Shown piece after piece: positions 1 through 7,894 of a stretch of 64,000 nt of DNA (position 1 is the stretch's first letter; the number at the start of each line of letters is the position of its first letter). Under the pieces are notes generated by a model. That model was not told the origin of the DNA and searched no databases. It saw nothing but the letters and a program-made list of their open reading frames with translations. A program made the position numbers and the translations under genes. The stretch comes from Brachybacterium ginsengisoli (GTDB lineage Bacteria > Actinomycetota > Actinomycetes > Actinomycetales > Dermabacteraceae): assembly GCF_002407065.1 (NCBI RefSeq), contig NZ_CP023564.1, forward strand, positions 3,472,001 to 3,536,000, written 5' to 3'.

Positions 1-2
1 GC

Positions 3-614
3 ACCGGCGACGTCGAGACCGCCGTGGTCGCCGACGAGCTCCGCACCGGCGCCCAGCGTCTGGTCGGTGCGCGCCACGGCCGCACCACCGTGGCGGTGAG
101 CAGCCCGAACAGCTTCGCCGCCGCCGACCGCTCCGCCCGGACGACCCTGCCGCCCCGCGGCCAGGGTGCGGCACCCGTGACCCCGCTGCGCCCGCGCCGC
201 ACCGGCGTGGTCTCCCCCAACTCCCCCGCCCGCCGGGATGCGGAGGCCGCCCGCCGTCGCGCCCTGCAGGCCACTGCGGTGAGCCCCTCGAGCCCTTCTG
301 TGGCCCCTGAAGACAGCCTGGTCATCGACCTGTTCGGCCGCCGGGTGCGGATCGACGGACAGGACGTCGACTTCACGTACAAGGAGTTCGAGCTGCTCGC
401 CCAGCTGGCGAACAACGCGCGACGCACCATCAGCCGCACCGAGCTCATGGAGACGGTCTGGGCCGAGGCGCCCGAGGACACCGGCGAGCGCACGGTCGAC
501 GTGCACGTGCGACGGGTCCGCACCAAGCTGGGCCGCTACCGCCGCCTGATCTCGACGGTGCGCGGCGCGGGCTACCGCCTCGATCCCGGCAGCGACGTGG
601 CGATCCTCGGCTGA
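3..614 (+). CDS. Winged-helix (OmpR-type) DNA-binding protein, 5' end cut by the window edge
   Basis: The reading frame is open to the first base of the window, so the true start probably lies upstream; a GTG at 24 is the first possible start inside. The last 100 residues form an OmpR/PhoB-type winged helix: a beta-sheet lead-in (VIDLFGRRVRIDG), the FTYKEFELLAQL helix, the positioning helix around ELMETVW, the recognition helix TVDVHVRRVRTKLG and the wing hairpin ending GAGYRLDP. No receiver (phospho-acceptor) domain is visible in the part present. The N-terminal half is low-complexity and carries three S-P-N/S-S type motifs (VSSPNS, VSPNS, VSPSS). It is probably a transcription regulator that does not depend on a kinase. 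Family call is confident; target genes are unknown. Confidence 0.75.
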   Translation, partial: TGDVETAVVADELRTGAQRLVGARHGRTTVAVSSPNSFAAADRSARTTLPPRGQGAAPVTPLRPRRTGVVSPNSPARRDAEAARRRALQATAVSPSSPSVAPEDSLVIDLFGRRVRIDGQDVDFTYKEFELLAQLANNARRTISRTELMETVWAEAPEDTGERTVDVHVRRVRTKLGRYRRLISTVRGAGYRLDPGSDVAILG

Positions 615-1173
615 TCCGTTGATCCGCTGATCCGCCGCAGAATGCGACGAGCGGCCCGGAGCACTCAACCGACAGTGTCGGGGGCTCACGGACCGCTCGT
701 CAGGCCTGTCGTCCGTCAGGGGTGGGTGCGGGCGAACAGGCTGGACGGGCTGTCATAGGTGGGGGAACCTGACATCAATGCCCGTCCGGCCGCTCCCCAG
801 GAGGGGGGTCTTGAGGAACGGCACATCTATAAAATTTTCAACGTCTTCCGACAACGGAAGCGTATCAGCAGATTCAGGATTCAACTCCTGTCCCGCCGCC
901 GACGTCACACCCCGAGGGGCGATGTCGTCGTGCTGTCGAGTCTAGGCCTTCGCTCCGCTGATGTAAACGCGTCAGTATTGAACGTTCTTGCAGGTGACGT
1001 CCAGATTTCAGACAGGTGACCCTTAGTCTCGGTCACGCCAATCCTTCGTCATGGGCGGACAAAACCGGGAGGCGGCACCGGAGATCGGGCGCCACCTCGT
1101 GTCCGATATGCCCGATTGTAGACCGGATGAGCCCGAAGCGCTCGCCCCGCCCTCGACGGCCGGCACGCCGCCG
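615..1173. other. 560-base non-coding gap with an A+T-rich island
   Basis: No convincing gene lies between the winged-helix gene and the convergent phosphatase gene. Just after the stop codon there is a short tandem run of TGATCCG-type repeats (612-635), followed by the large hairpin annotated separately. Bases 822-860 are strikingly A+T rich for this genome (CTATAAAATTTT) and are followed by a small hairpin, CTTCCG-ACAA-CGGAAG, at 845-860. A second weak stem GTGACC/GGTCAC spans 1016-1036. A possible 86-codon frame at 759-1019 has no ribosome site and atypical composition, so I do not call it. The island could hold a promoter for a small RNA or be a remnant of transferred DNA. Confidence 0.5.
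646..701 (+). terminator. Large branched hairpin, probable terminator of the winged-helix gene
   Basis: GACGAGCGG (646-654) pairs perfectly with CCGCTCGTC (693-701), with further inner pairing (CCG, AGC). A second hairpin CCGAC-AGT-GTCGG sits at 669-681 in the loop. It lies 32 bases after the stop codon. There is no clear T-tract, as is common in actinobacterial terminators, so terminator function is inferred. Confidence 0.5.
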
Positions 1174-1932
1174 TCACGGGAGAATTGTGAGGACCGTCGC
1201 ATCGTCGTGGACCTTGCGCGGACGCTGCCCGGGCTCCCGTCGCGCCTCCGCCTCGCGCAGCTCCCGCAGCAAGGCCCGAGGGTCCTCGCGCAGCGCTCGC
1301 GAGAGGGAGGCGACGTCATGGTCACCCAGGTCGTCGATCGTGCGGGTGATCCCGTCGGAGACCAGGTGGCCGGCGCGCAGCGAGGCCAGCGACGTCTCCC
1401 CCACCAGCGCCTGCGCAGCGGCCTCGGGCTCGTGGCGGGCCACCCAGAACCCGCCGGGGGCGTTGCGCCGGGCCTCGATCGCCTCGCCGCTCGATCCCCC
1501 TCCCGATTCCTCCGCCACCACCTGCTCGACCCGCGGATCGGTCACCCGGCGCATGCTCCCGTCCCGGAGCTCGAGCAGCAGGGAGGAGTCGCACAGCACC
1601 AGATGCTCGAGCCGTTCCTCGTCCCACCGCACCACGACCACCGTCGCCGAGGGACCACCCTGCTCCAGGTCGCACTCCCCCTCGTGGAGCCCGCGGACGT
1701 CCTCGATGGCGTCGGCCAGTGCACGGCGCAGCGGCCGGGCCGGATCCTGAGCGCGGTCCAGCAGCCGTGCGGCGAGCACGTGGGAGAACCAGGCGACGCT
1801 GTGATGGCATCCCGCCCGATATCGCGCGGGCACCCCCGCGCCGTCCAGGACCACGGCGACGCGTCCGAGCACACCGCCGGCATCCTCGTTCGGAGCGGAG
1901 GCCGCCGGATCGGTCAGCAGAGTGGTGTGCAC
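1174..1932 (-). CDS. PP2C-like protein phosphatase
   Basis: A 252-residue protein resembling the metal-dependent PP2C Ser/Thr phosphatase family. Visible family features are the N-terminal acidic PNED motif (residues 14-17), VVLDGAG around residue 30 in the position of the metal-binding VxDGxG strand, a GCHHSVAW segment after it, an AGHLVSDGI segment near residue 180, and the terminal KVHDDATVLTIL strand (D243, D244), the usual metal-binding DDxT near the C-terminus. The start is GTG at 1932 because a TACAGT box ends exactly 6 bases before it, which fits a leaderless transcript; longer upstream frames would overlap the divergent ParA-like gene. Substrate unknown. The gene reads divergently from the ATPase gene at 2053. 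Confidence 0.7.
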   Translation of the reverse strand: MHTTLLTDPAASAPNEDAGGVLGRVAVVLDGAGVPARYRAGCHHSVAWFSHVLAARLLDRAQDPARPLRRALADAIEDVRGLHEGECDLEQGGPSATVVVVRWDEERLEHLVLCDSSLLLELRDGSMRRVTDPRVEQVVAEESGGGSSGEAIEARRNAPGGFWVARHEPEAAAQALVGETSLASLRAGHLVSDGITRTIDDLGDHDVASLSRALREDPRALLRELREAEARREPGQRPRKVHDDATVLTILP

Positions 1933-1938
1933 GCCGCC

Positions 1939-1944
1939 ACTGTA
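1939..1944 (-). promoter_or_regulatory. -10 box for leaderless PP2C transcript
   Basis: TACAGT on the minus strand, then 6 bases, then the GTG start at 1932. Transcription would begin at or next to the start codon. No ribosome site is visible. Confidence 0.5.
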
Positions 1945-2052
1945 GGCACCGCCGCACGGCGGACGGGGCCCCAGCGCCCGTAGAGTGGACCCGGACCATG
2001 CCGTCTGCCCCGCCTCGGGAGCAGCGGCGCTCAGGACGCGGAAGGAACCCAG

Positions 2053-3891
2053 ATGATCGCGCAGGCGCGGATCACCTCCGACACGACGGCCACCGTGCAT
2101 CTCGCCGACGAGACCCTCGAGGTCACCGGCGACGATCTGCCGGAGATCCGGGACCGCGTGAAGCAGGCCTTCATCTCGGCGGCCAAGGCCGCCGATCAGG
2201 ACCTCGACGTCGTCATCGTCGAGCCGGACGTGCGCCACCACCTACGGGTCGAGCCCTCGGGCCGGATCGCCGGCCGCGAGGCGGACGAGCGCCCCGTGCA
2301 TGGTCCGGAGATCGACGACCCCCTGGTCGCCCCGCCCACCGACGACACCGCGGACCTCTCCTCCGTGTCCGCCGCGCTCACCGGCTCGGGCTCGCAGGAC
2401 TCGCTGCGCCCGCGCGCCGGCGAGCATGCGGCGCTCGGCACCCATGCGAGCGAGGGCCCCGTGACCGGCGAGCACATCGCGATCGACCCCGAGATCACGG
2501 GGGAGCATGCGGCGATCGGCTCGCCCGCCACCGGCGAGCTGCCCGTCGTGCGCTCGCACGGGGGTCGACGTCGGCGCCGGGCCGCGATGCCGCCCTCGAC
2601 CCCGCCCGGCACCACCGCGTCCTCCGCCGCCTCGTCGACCTCCGCATCCACGGCGACCTCGGCGGCCTCGGCGGTGACCCCGTCATCCGCGGAGTCCGCC
2701 GCGACCCCCGCATCCGCGGAATCGGCCCTTTCGCCCACGTCGGCGCCGTCCGCCTCGACCGCGCCGTCCGCCGCACCCGCTGCCTCCACTGCGTCGATAC
2801 CTGCGTCGATCCCCGCGTCGATCCCCGCGTCGACCAGCGGATCCGCTCCGTCGGCCGGCGCTGACGAGCACGCAGACTTCCAGCCCGTCGAGCAGACTCC
2901 CGCTCCGCTGCAGCGGCGGCCCCTGCCCGCGCGCACCACCCCGGAGAAGGACGCCTCGCGCCCCACCCTCCAGGACCTGCAGACCTCGACCTCGAAGCCC
3001 GCCCGGGTCAAGGCCACGCTCGGGTTCCCCGGCTTCGTCACCCGGCTCACCGGGGGCAGGATCTCGCCCCAGCCCAACCGTCGGGAGCGTCGGGAGACGG
3101 AGCGCCTGGAGAGCATCCGTCGGCCGCTGGACGGTCCCCGCAACATCGCGGTGGTGAACCTCAAGGGCGGCGCCCACAAGACCACCGCGTCCCTGATGAT
3201 CGCGGCGACGCTCGGCGTCTCGCGCGGTGGCAACGTCCTGGCCTGGGACAACAACGAGACCCGGGGAACGCTCGGGTGGCGCGGCATCCCCACCGACCAC
3301 CACCGCACCGCGGTGGACCTGCTGCATGACATCGATCGCCTGCGCGCCCCGGGGGCGAGCAACGCGGACCTCGATCCGTACGTGCGCCAGCAGGGCGCGA
3401 TGCGCTTCGACATCCTCGCCTCCGACGAGGATCCCGGCTCCGCCGCCTCGATCGATGCCGAGGCCTTCGGCGAGCTCAACGACGCCCTCTCGCGCTTCTA
3501 TCGCATCAAGGTCATCGACACCGGCAACAACGTGCGCGCCTCGAACTGGCTGGCCGCCGTGAAGAGCGCGGACCAGCTGGTCATCGTCTCGACCGTCCGC
3601 GAGGACACCTTCAACGCCGCGGCCTGGATGATCGACGAGCTGCGCGCCACGGGCCTCGCCGAGCAGGTCGACCACGCGGTGACGATCCTGTCCCACTCCT
3701 CGCGGGGCAAGCTCGACGCGACGCTGCGCGACCGCCTGCGGGCCCACTTCGGCGCGCACACCCGCGCGGTCACCGAGGTGCCCTACGAGCAGCAGTTCGT
3801 GGACGGCTCGCACCTGGACTGGGAGCGGGTCTCGCCGAAGACCAAGGAAGCCTGGCTCGACGCGACCGCGCTGATCATCGACGGGCTGTGA
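2053..3891 (+). CDS. ParA/MinD-family ATPase with long disordered N-terminus and altered P-loop
   Basis: A 612-residue protein. Residues 1-70 are a compact start domain (MIAQARITSDTT onwards). Residues 75-300 are disordered and rich in Ala, Ser, Thr and Pro. From about 363 there is a ParA/MinD (SIMIBI) ATPase: strand NIAVVNL, the P-loop KGGAHKTT at 371-378, then VLAWDNNETRGTLGW, the KVIDTGNN strand (Walker B-like), and a C-terminal helix. In standard ParA the loop reads KGGxGKTT; here the second Gly is His, while the signature Lys and the KTT are kept. An AAGGA precedes the ATG. Such proteins position cargo on the membrane or nucleoid; the N-terminal tail recalls type VII-associated MinD-like proteins, but no ESX genes are nearby, so the cargo is unknown. 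Confidence 0.75.
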   Translation: MIAQARITSDTTATVHLADETLEVTGDDLPEIRDRVKQAFISAAKAADQDLDVVIVEPDVRHHLRVEPSGRIAGREADERPVHGPEIDDPLVAPPTDDTADLSSVSAALTGSGSQDSLRPRAGEHAALGTHASEGPVTGEHIAIDPEITGEHAAIGSPATGELPVVRSHGGRRRRRAAMPPSTPPGTTASSAASSTSASTATSAASAVTPSSAESAATPASAESALSPTSAPSASTAPSAAPAASTASIPASIPASIPASTSGSAPSAGADEHADFQPVEQTPAPLQRRPLPARTTPEKDASRPTLQDLQTSTSKPARVKATLGFPGFVTRLTGGRISPQPNRRERRETERLESIRRPLDGPRNIAVVNLKGGAHKTTASLMIAATLGVSRGGNVLAWDNNETRGTLGWRGIPTDHHRTAVDLLHDIDRLRAPGASNADLDPYVRQQGAMRFDILASDEDPGSAASIDAEAFGELNDALSRFYRIKVIDTGNNVRASNWLAAVKSADQLVIVSTVREDTFNAAAWMIDELRATGLAEQVDHAVTILSHSSRGKLDATLRDRLRAHFGAHTRAVTEVPYEQQFVDGSHLDWERVSPKTKEAWLDATALIIDGL

Positions 3892-3973
3892 GCACCCCGG
3901 CGCGACGGCCCCTCCCCACCGCCGCACCGTCCACACCCCGATGACCGGGTCGGCATCCGTCGGTCGCGCCGCC

Positions 3974-3979
3974 TAGTCT
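3974..3979 (+). promoter_or_regulatory. -10 box for leaderless helicase transcript
   Basis: TAGTCT, then 6 bases (GATCCC), then the ATG of the SNF2 helicase at 3986. No ribosome site precedes the ATG. Confidence 0.5.
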
Positions 3980-3985
3980 GATCCC

Positions 3986-6900
3986 ATGCCCGACCGCCGC
4001 CTCCACCTCGTCCTCGACGAGGATCTCGGCCCTGCCCTGTGGGTGCGCGAGCAGACCGGCCCGGGGCGCTCACGCGCGCTCGAGGACCTCGCCGCCCTGC
4101 GTCGCGAGGCGCCGAGCGGGATCGCCGAGGCTCTCGCCGGGGCTCCGGACCGGCTGCGCCACCGGGTGCGCGTCCCGGGTCGTGACGGGGACCGTCGCCT
4201 CCCCGCGCTCCCGCTGGACGGCCCGGCCCTGACCGGCCTGGTGGGCGCGGCGACGGATCTGCTCGATGCGCGGTTCGGCGACGCCTTCGACGAGCACGTC
4301 TCCGCGCTCGTCAGCGACGGCGCCGCCGCCCGGCTCGACGAGCAGCTGATCGCGATGCCGGATCTGGTGGCGGCGATCGTGCTCGACCTCCGCGCGCAGG
4401 CGCTGGTCGAGGCGCGGCACGTGCGCGCCCGGGCGACGGAGCGGCACGGGCGGCCGACGATGCAGTGGCGCGCCCCCGAGAAGGACGCCCCGGCGATGCT
4501 CGACGCCCTGGTCGACGGGCATGCCCGCCGTGCCTTCGCGGAGCATCTGCGCCGCACGGCCGCCCCGTCGGCGGATCCTCACGGGGTGCTGTGGGCCCTG
4601 GCCGACGAGGGCGAGCTGCGCGCCGATCTCCCCACCCAGCGCCGCATCACCGCCGCGCTCGACGCGCTCGTGGACTCCGGCCGTCCCGGCGTGACGCTCG
4701 GCTCGCGGGACAGCGAGCTGGTGGTGCGGCTGTTCCAGCCGCCCGTGGGCACCGCCTGGCCGCTGCAGACCTGCCTGCGGGAGGCCGACGGGACGGTCCA
4801 CCCGGTGGCGGACCTGCGGGCCGTCGGCGACCTCACCGCCGCCGGCGCCGCCGAGGCCTCCGCCGCGGTGATGCGCCTGGCCCCGACGGTGCGCGGCGCG
4901 GCCGTGGACGAGACCGGCGTGGACTGGCTGCTGACCACCGCCGAGGCCTCCGAGTTCCTCGCCCGCGACACCCCCTCCCTCGAGGAGGCCGGGGTGACGG
5001 TGCTGCTCCCGCGCGACTGGACCAAGCAGAAGACCTCCGTCCGGCCCCAGGAGGTCGAGGAGGAGCCCGGCGAGAGGAAGGGCTCCGGGGTGGGGCTCGG
5101 GGCGATGGCCTCCTTCCGCTGGCGGGTGGCGGTGGGCGAGACCGAGCTGACCGAGGCGGAGATGGAGGAGATCCGCGAGGCGCAGTCCGAGCTGGTGCGG
5201 CTGCGCGGTCAGTGGGTGCGCCTGGACGCGAGCACCCTGCGGGCGGCGGAGCGGTTCCTGGACGCCTTCGGCGCGCGCACGCGCTCGGAGCGGAAGGACC
5301 AGCGGCCGACGGCCGCGTCAGGACCCGACCGTCGGCCGGCGGCGACCGCCCCGACAGCACTCGTCCCGTCCGAGCCCGCCCCCGCCCCGGCTGGCCCCGC
5401 CCCGACAGACCCCTCCCCCGTCCCGGCGGAGATCGAGGGCCGCGCCCCCTGGGTCGAGATGTTCTCGCTGATCCTCTCCCCCGAGGCGGCGGACGTCGAC
5501 TTCGGGGTCACCGCCCTGCTCGCGGGCGGTCATCACGGCCTGGCCCGCCTGATGCCCGGCGCCTCGGGTCCCTTCCCCCACCCGCAGCCCCGCAGCCTGC
5601 AGGCCTCCCTGCGGCCCTATCAGCTCGACGGCCTGAACTGGCTGTGGGCCCTGGACCGTCAGCACCTCGGCGGGATCCTCGCCGACGACATGGGCCTGGG
5701 CAAGACGATGCAGGTGCTGGCCCTGCTGTGCCGGGAGCGCGAGGCCGCCGCGGAGACGACGGCGGGCGGCGCCCCGGCCCTCTCCCGCCTCTTCCCCGTC
5801 GATCCGCTCCCGGAGGATCCCGCGCCCGTCGGCCCCACCCTGCTGGTGTGCCCGATGTCCGTGGTGGGCGCCTGGCAGCGCGAGGCGGCGACCTTCGCCC
5901 CGCACCTGCAGGTGCTCGTCCATCACGGCGGCGACCGACGGCGCGACGCCTCCTTCGTCGCCGCGGCCGCGGAGAAGGACCTCGTCATCACCACCTACTC
6001 CCTGCTGGCCCGCGACCAGCAGCTGCTCGCGGCGGTGCCCTGGCACCGGCTCGTGTTCGACGAGGCGCAGCACGTGAAGACCCCCGCCACCCAGGTCACC
6101 CGGGCCGCCCGATCGCTGCAGGCCCCGCATCGTCTCGCCCTGACGGGTACCCCGGTGGAGAACCGGCTCGCTGACCTCCACTCCCTCATGGAGGTGGTCA
6201 ACCCCGGTCTGCTGGGCAGCGCGAAGAGCTTCCAGGAGCGCGTCGCGACCCCGATCGAGGAGGACGGCGACGGCGGCGCGATCAGCCGCCTCAAGCTCGT
6301 GACCGGCCCGTTCATCCAGCGCCGTCTGAAGACCGACCGCTCGATCATCAAGGACCTGCCCGAGAAGATCGAGCTCAGCCGCGTGGTGAACCTGACCGCC
6401 GAGCAGGCCGGCCTGTACGAGGCGATCGTGGACGAGCTGATGGTCCAGATCGACGGCGCCGACGAGAAGCAGCGCCGCACCCTGGTCGTCTCCGCCATCA
6501 CCCGGCTCAAGCAGGTGTGCAACCATCCCGCCCACTACCTCGGCGACGGCTCGCCGCTGGTGCGCGACGGCGAGCACCGCTCCGGCAAGCTCGAGCTCGT
6601 CGACGACCTGCTGCAGACCGCCTTCGAGGAGGGTCAGAAGGCGCTGCTGTTCACGCAGTTCACCACCTTCGGGCATCTGCTGGTGCCGTACTGGACCGAG
6701 CGCTTCGCCGAGTTCGGGATCGACGTCCCCTTCCTCCACGGCGGGGTCTCCAAGCGCGACCGGGACCAGATGGTCGCCGAGTTCCAGGAGCATCGCGATC
6801 GGCCGGGGCTCATGCTGCTGAGCCTGCGGGCCGGCGGCACCGGGCTCACCCTCACCGCCGCGAACCACGTCGTCCATCTGGATCGCTGGTGGAACCCGGC

Positions 6901-7132
6901 GGTGGAGAACCAGGCCACGGACCGTGCCTACCGCATCGGCCAGCGCCGCGATGTGACCGTGAACAAGCTGGTCAGCGCCGGAACCGTGGAGGAGAAGATC
7001 GACACCGTGCTCTCGGACAAGCAGGCGCTCGCGGATCTGACCGTGAGCCCGGGCGAGGACTGGATGGCCTCCCTGGACGACGACCGGCTGTTCGACCTCC
7101 TGGCCCTCGACGCGGAGGAGGACGGGCTGTGA
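3986..7132 (+). CDS. SNF2-family DNA helicase/translocase
   Basis: A 1048-residue SWI2/SNF2 ATPase. The N-terminal 500 residues form the bacterial SNF2-associated region, ending in a Pro/Ala-rich linker. The motor follows: GGILADDMGLGKT (GKT at 572-574), DEAQ box at 692-695, the LTGTPVENRL segment, then the second RecA lobe with LSLRAGGTGLTLTAANHVVHLDRWWNP pieces and motif VI QATDRAYRIGQ at 976-986. All motifs needed for ATP-driven DNA translocation are intact. Architecture and the downstream SWIM protein match the HelZ-type pair of mycobacteria and other actinomycetes. The cell role is probably chromatin or protein-DNA remodelling during repair or transcription; no specific substrate can be named. 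The start follows a leaderless -10 box. Confidence 0.9.
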   Translation: MPDRRLHLVLDEDLGPALWVREQTGPGRSRALEDLAALRREAPSGIAEALAGAPDRLRHRVRVPGRDGDRRLPALPLDGPALTGLVGAATDLLDARFGDAFDEHVSALVSDGAAARLDEQLIAMPDLVAAIVLDLRAQALVEARHVRARATERHGRPTMQWRAPEKDAPAMLDALVDGHARRAFAEHLRRTAAPSADPHGVLWALADEGELRADLPTQRRITAALDALVDSGRPGVTLGSRDSELVVRLFQPPVGTAWPLQTCLREADGTVHPVADLRAVGDLTAAGAAEASAAVMRLAPTVRGAAVDETGVDWLLTTAEASEFLARDTPSLEEAGVTVLLPRDWTKQKTSVRPQEVEEEPGERKGSGVGLGAMASFRWRVAVGETELTEAEMEEIREAQSELVRLRGQWVRLDASTLRAAERFLDAFGARTRSERKDQRPTAASGPDRRPAATAPTALVPSEPAPAPAGPAPTDPSPVPAEIEGRAPWVEMFSLILSPEAADVDFGVTALLAGGHHGLARLMPGASGPFPHPQPRSLQASLRPYQLDGLNWLWALDRQHLGGILADDMGLGKTMQVLALLCREREAAAETTAGGAPALSRLFPVDPLPEDPAPVGPTLLVCPMSVVGAWQREAATFAPHLQVLVHHGGDRRRDASFVAAAAEKDLVITTYSLLARDQQLLAAVPWHRLVFDEAQHVKTPATQVTRAARSLQAPHRLALTGTPVENRLADLHSLMEVVNPGLLGSAKSFQERVATPIEEDGDGGAISRLKLVTGPFIQRRLKTDRSIIKDLPEKIELSRVVNLTAEQAGLYEAIVDELMVQIDGADEKQRRTLVVSAITRLKQVCNHPAHYLGDGSPLVRDGEHRSGKLELVDDLLQTAFEEGQKALLFTQFTTFGHLLVPYWTERFAEFGIDVPFLHGGVSKRDRDQMVAEFQEHRDRPGLMLLSLRAGGTGLTLTAANHVVHLDRWWNPAVENQATDRAYRIGQRRDVTVNKLVSAGTVEEKIDTVLSDKQALADLTVSPGEDWMASLDDDRLFDLLALDAEEDGL

Positions 7133-7866
7133 GCATCGAGCTGAGATCACGCCGCGGCGCGGTGGGCACGGCCTGGCACGCCGTCGCCCTCCGCGACGGT
7201 GCGGAGCGCCTGCTGGGACCGGCCCGGGTGAGCCGCGGCAAGGCCGATGCCCGCGCCGGGCGTGTGCAGTGGCTCGACGTCGACGCCGGGGCGGCGCGCG
7301 GCGACGTGCTCGACGCCGACGGCGAGCTCTACCACGCCCGCCTCGAGCTGCCCGCCTTCCTCGAGGGCGACCGCAGGGTGGTCCTGCAGGTCGCCCGTGC
7401 GCATCCGGAGCTGCCCGCGCGCCTCGCCGCCGGCGAGTACCCGCAGCAGATCGAGGCGGAGCTCGCCGCCTCGGAGATCTCCCTCCTGCCCCGTGACGCG
7501 ATGGAGCTCTCCCACGACTGCTCCTGCCTGGACTGGCCGGGCCCGTGCCGGCACGTCTCGGCGCTGCTGTACGTGCTGGTGGAGGCGGTCGATGAGCAGC
7601 CCCTGCTGCTGCTGACCCTGCGCGGCCTCGCCCTCGAGGACCTCGTGGCACCCGCCCGCACCGAGCCGGACGCCGCGGCCCCGGACGACAGCGCCGCCCC
7701 GCAGCCCGCCGTGACGCCCCCCGCCGCGACCGCTGACGAGACCCCGGCGGCCCCCGCACCGCCCGCCGCCTTCGACCCGGCCCGCACCGAACCGGCACGG
7801 CTGGTCGAGGTGGTCGGCGAGGAGGTCGCGGCGGTCATCCACCGCTTCTACACCGATCCCTCCTGA
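7129..7866 (+). CDS. SWIM zinc-finger protein, partner of the SNF2 helicase
   Basis: A 245-residue protein whose GTG start overlaps the helicase stop codon (GTGA), so the two are translationally coupled. A SWIM finger, CSCLDWPGPCRH (CxCx6CxH), sits near residue 130, preceded by the LPRDAMELSHD segment typical of the family. The C-terminal third is a Pro/Ala-rich linker followed by a short helical tail (PARLVEVVGEEVAAVIHRFY). SWIM domains bind zinc and contact DNA or protein. The permanent pairing with SNF2 helicases in actinomycetes suggests this is a DNA- or cofactor-binding subunit of the helicase. The domain call is strong; the partnership is inferred from overlap and known gene order. Confidence 0.85.
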   Translation: MSIELRSRRGAVGTAWHAVALRDGAERLLGPARVSRGKADARAGRVQWLDVDAGAARGDVLDADGELYHARLELPAFLEGDRRVVLQVARAHPELPARLAAGEYPQQIEAELAASEISLLPRDAMELSHDCSCLDWPGPCRHVSALLYVLVEAVDEQPLLLLTLRGLALEDLVAPARTEPDAAAPDDSAAPQPAVTPPAATADETPAAPAPPAAFDPARTEPARLVEVVGEEVAAVIHRFYTDPS

Positions 7867-7881
7867 GCCCGCCCCAGGCCA

Positions 7882-7887
7882 TACAGT
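7882..7887 (+). promoter_or_regulatory. -10 box for leaderless serine-hydrolase transcript
   Basis: TACAGT, then 7 bases, then ATG at 7895. This decides the start: a GTG at 7886 lies inside the box. Confidence 0.5.
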
Positions 7888-7894
7888 GGTAGGC

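Noticed and set aside
870..900. tRNA or tmRNA 3'-end look-alike (GGATTCAACTCC)
   Set aside because: It resembles a T-arm by a few bases, but no matching acceptor stem, anticodon arm or CCA end can be paired around it.
759..1019. 86-codon open frame in the first gap
   Set aside because: No ribosome site or leaderless box, composition unlike a protein, and it spans the A+T-rich island and hairpins.
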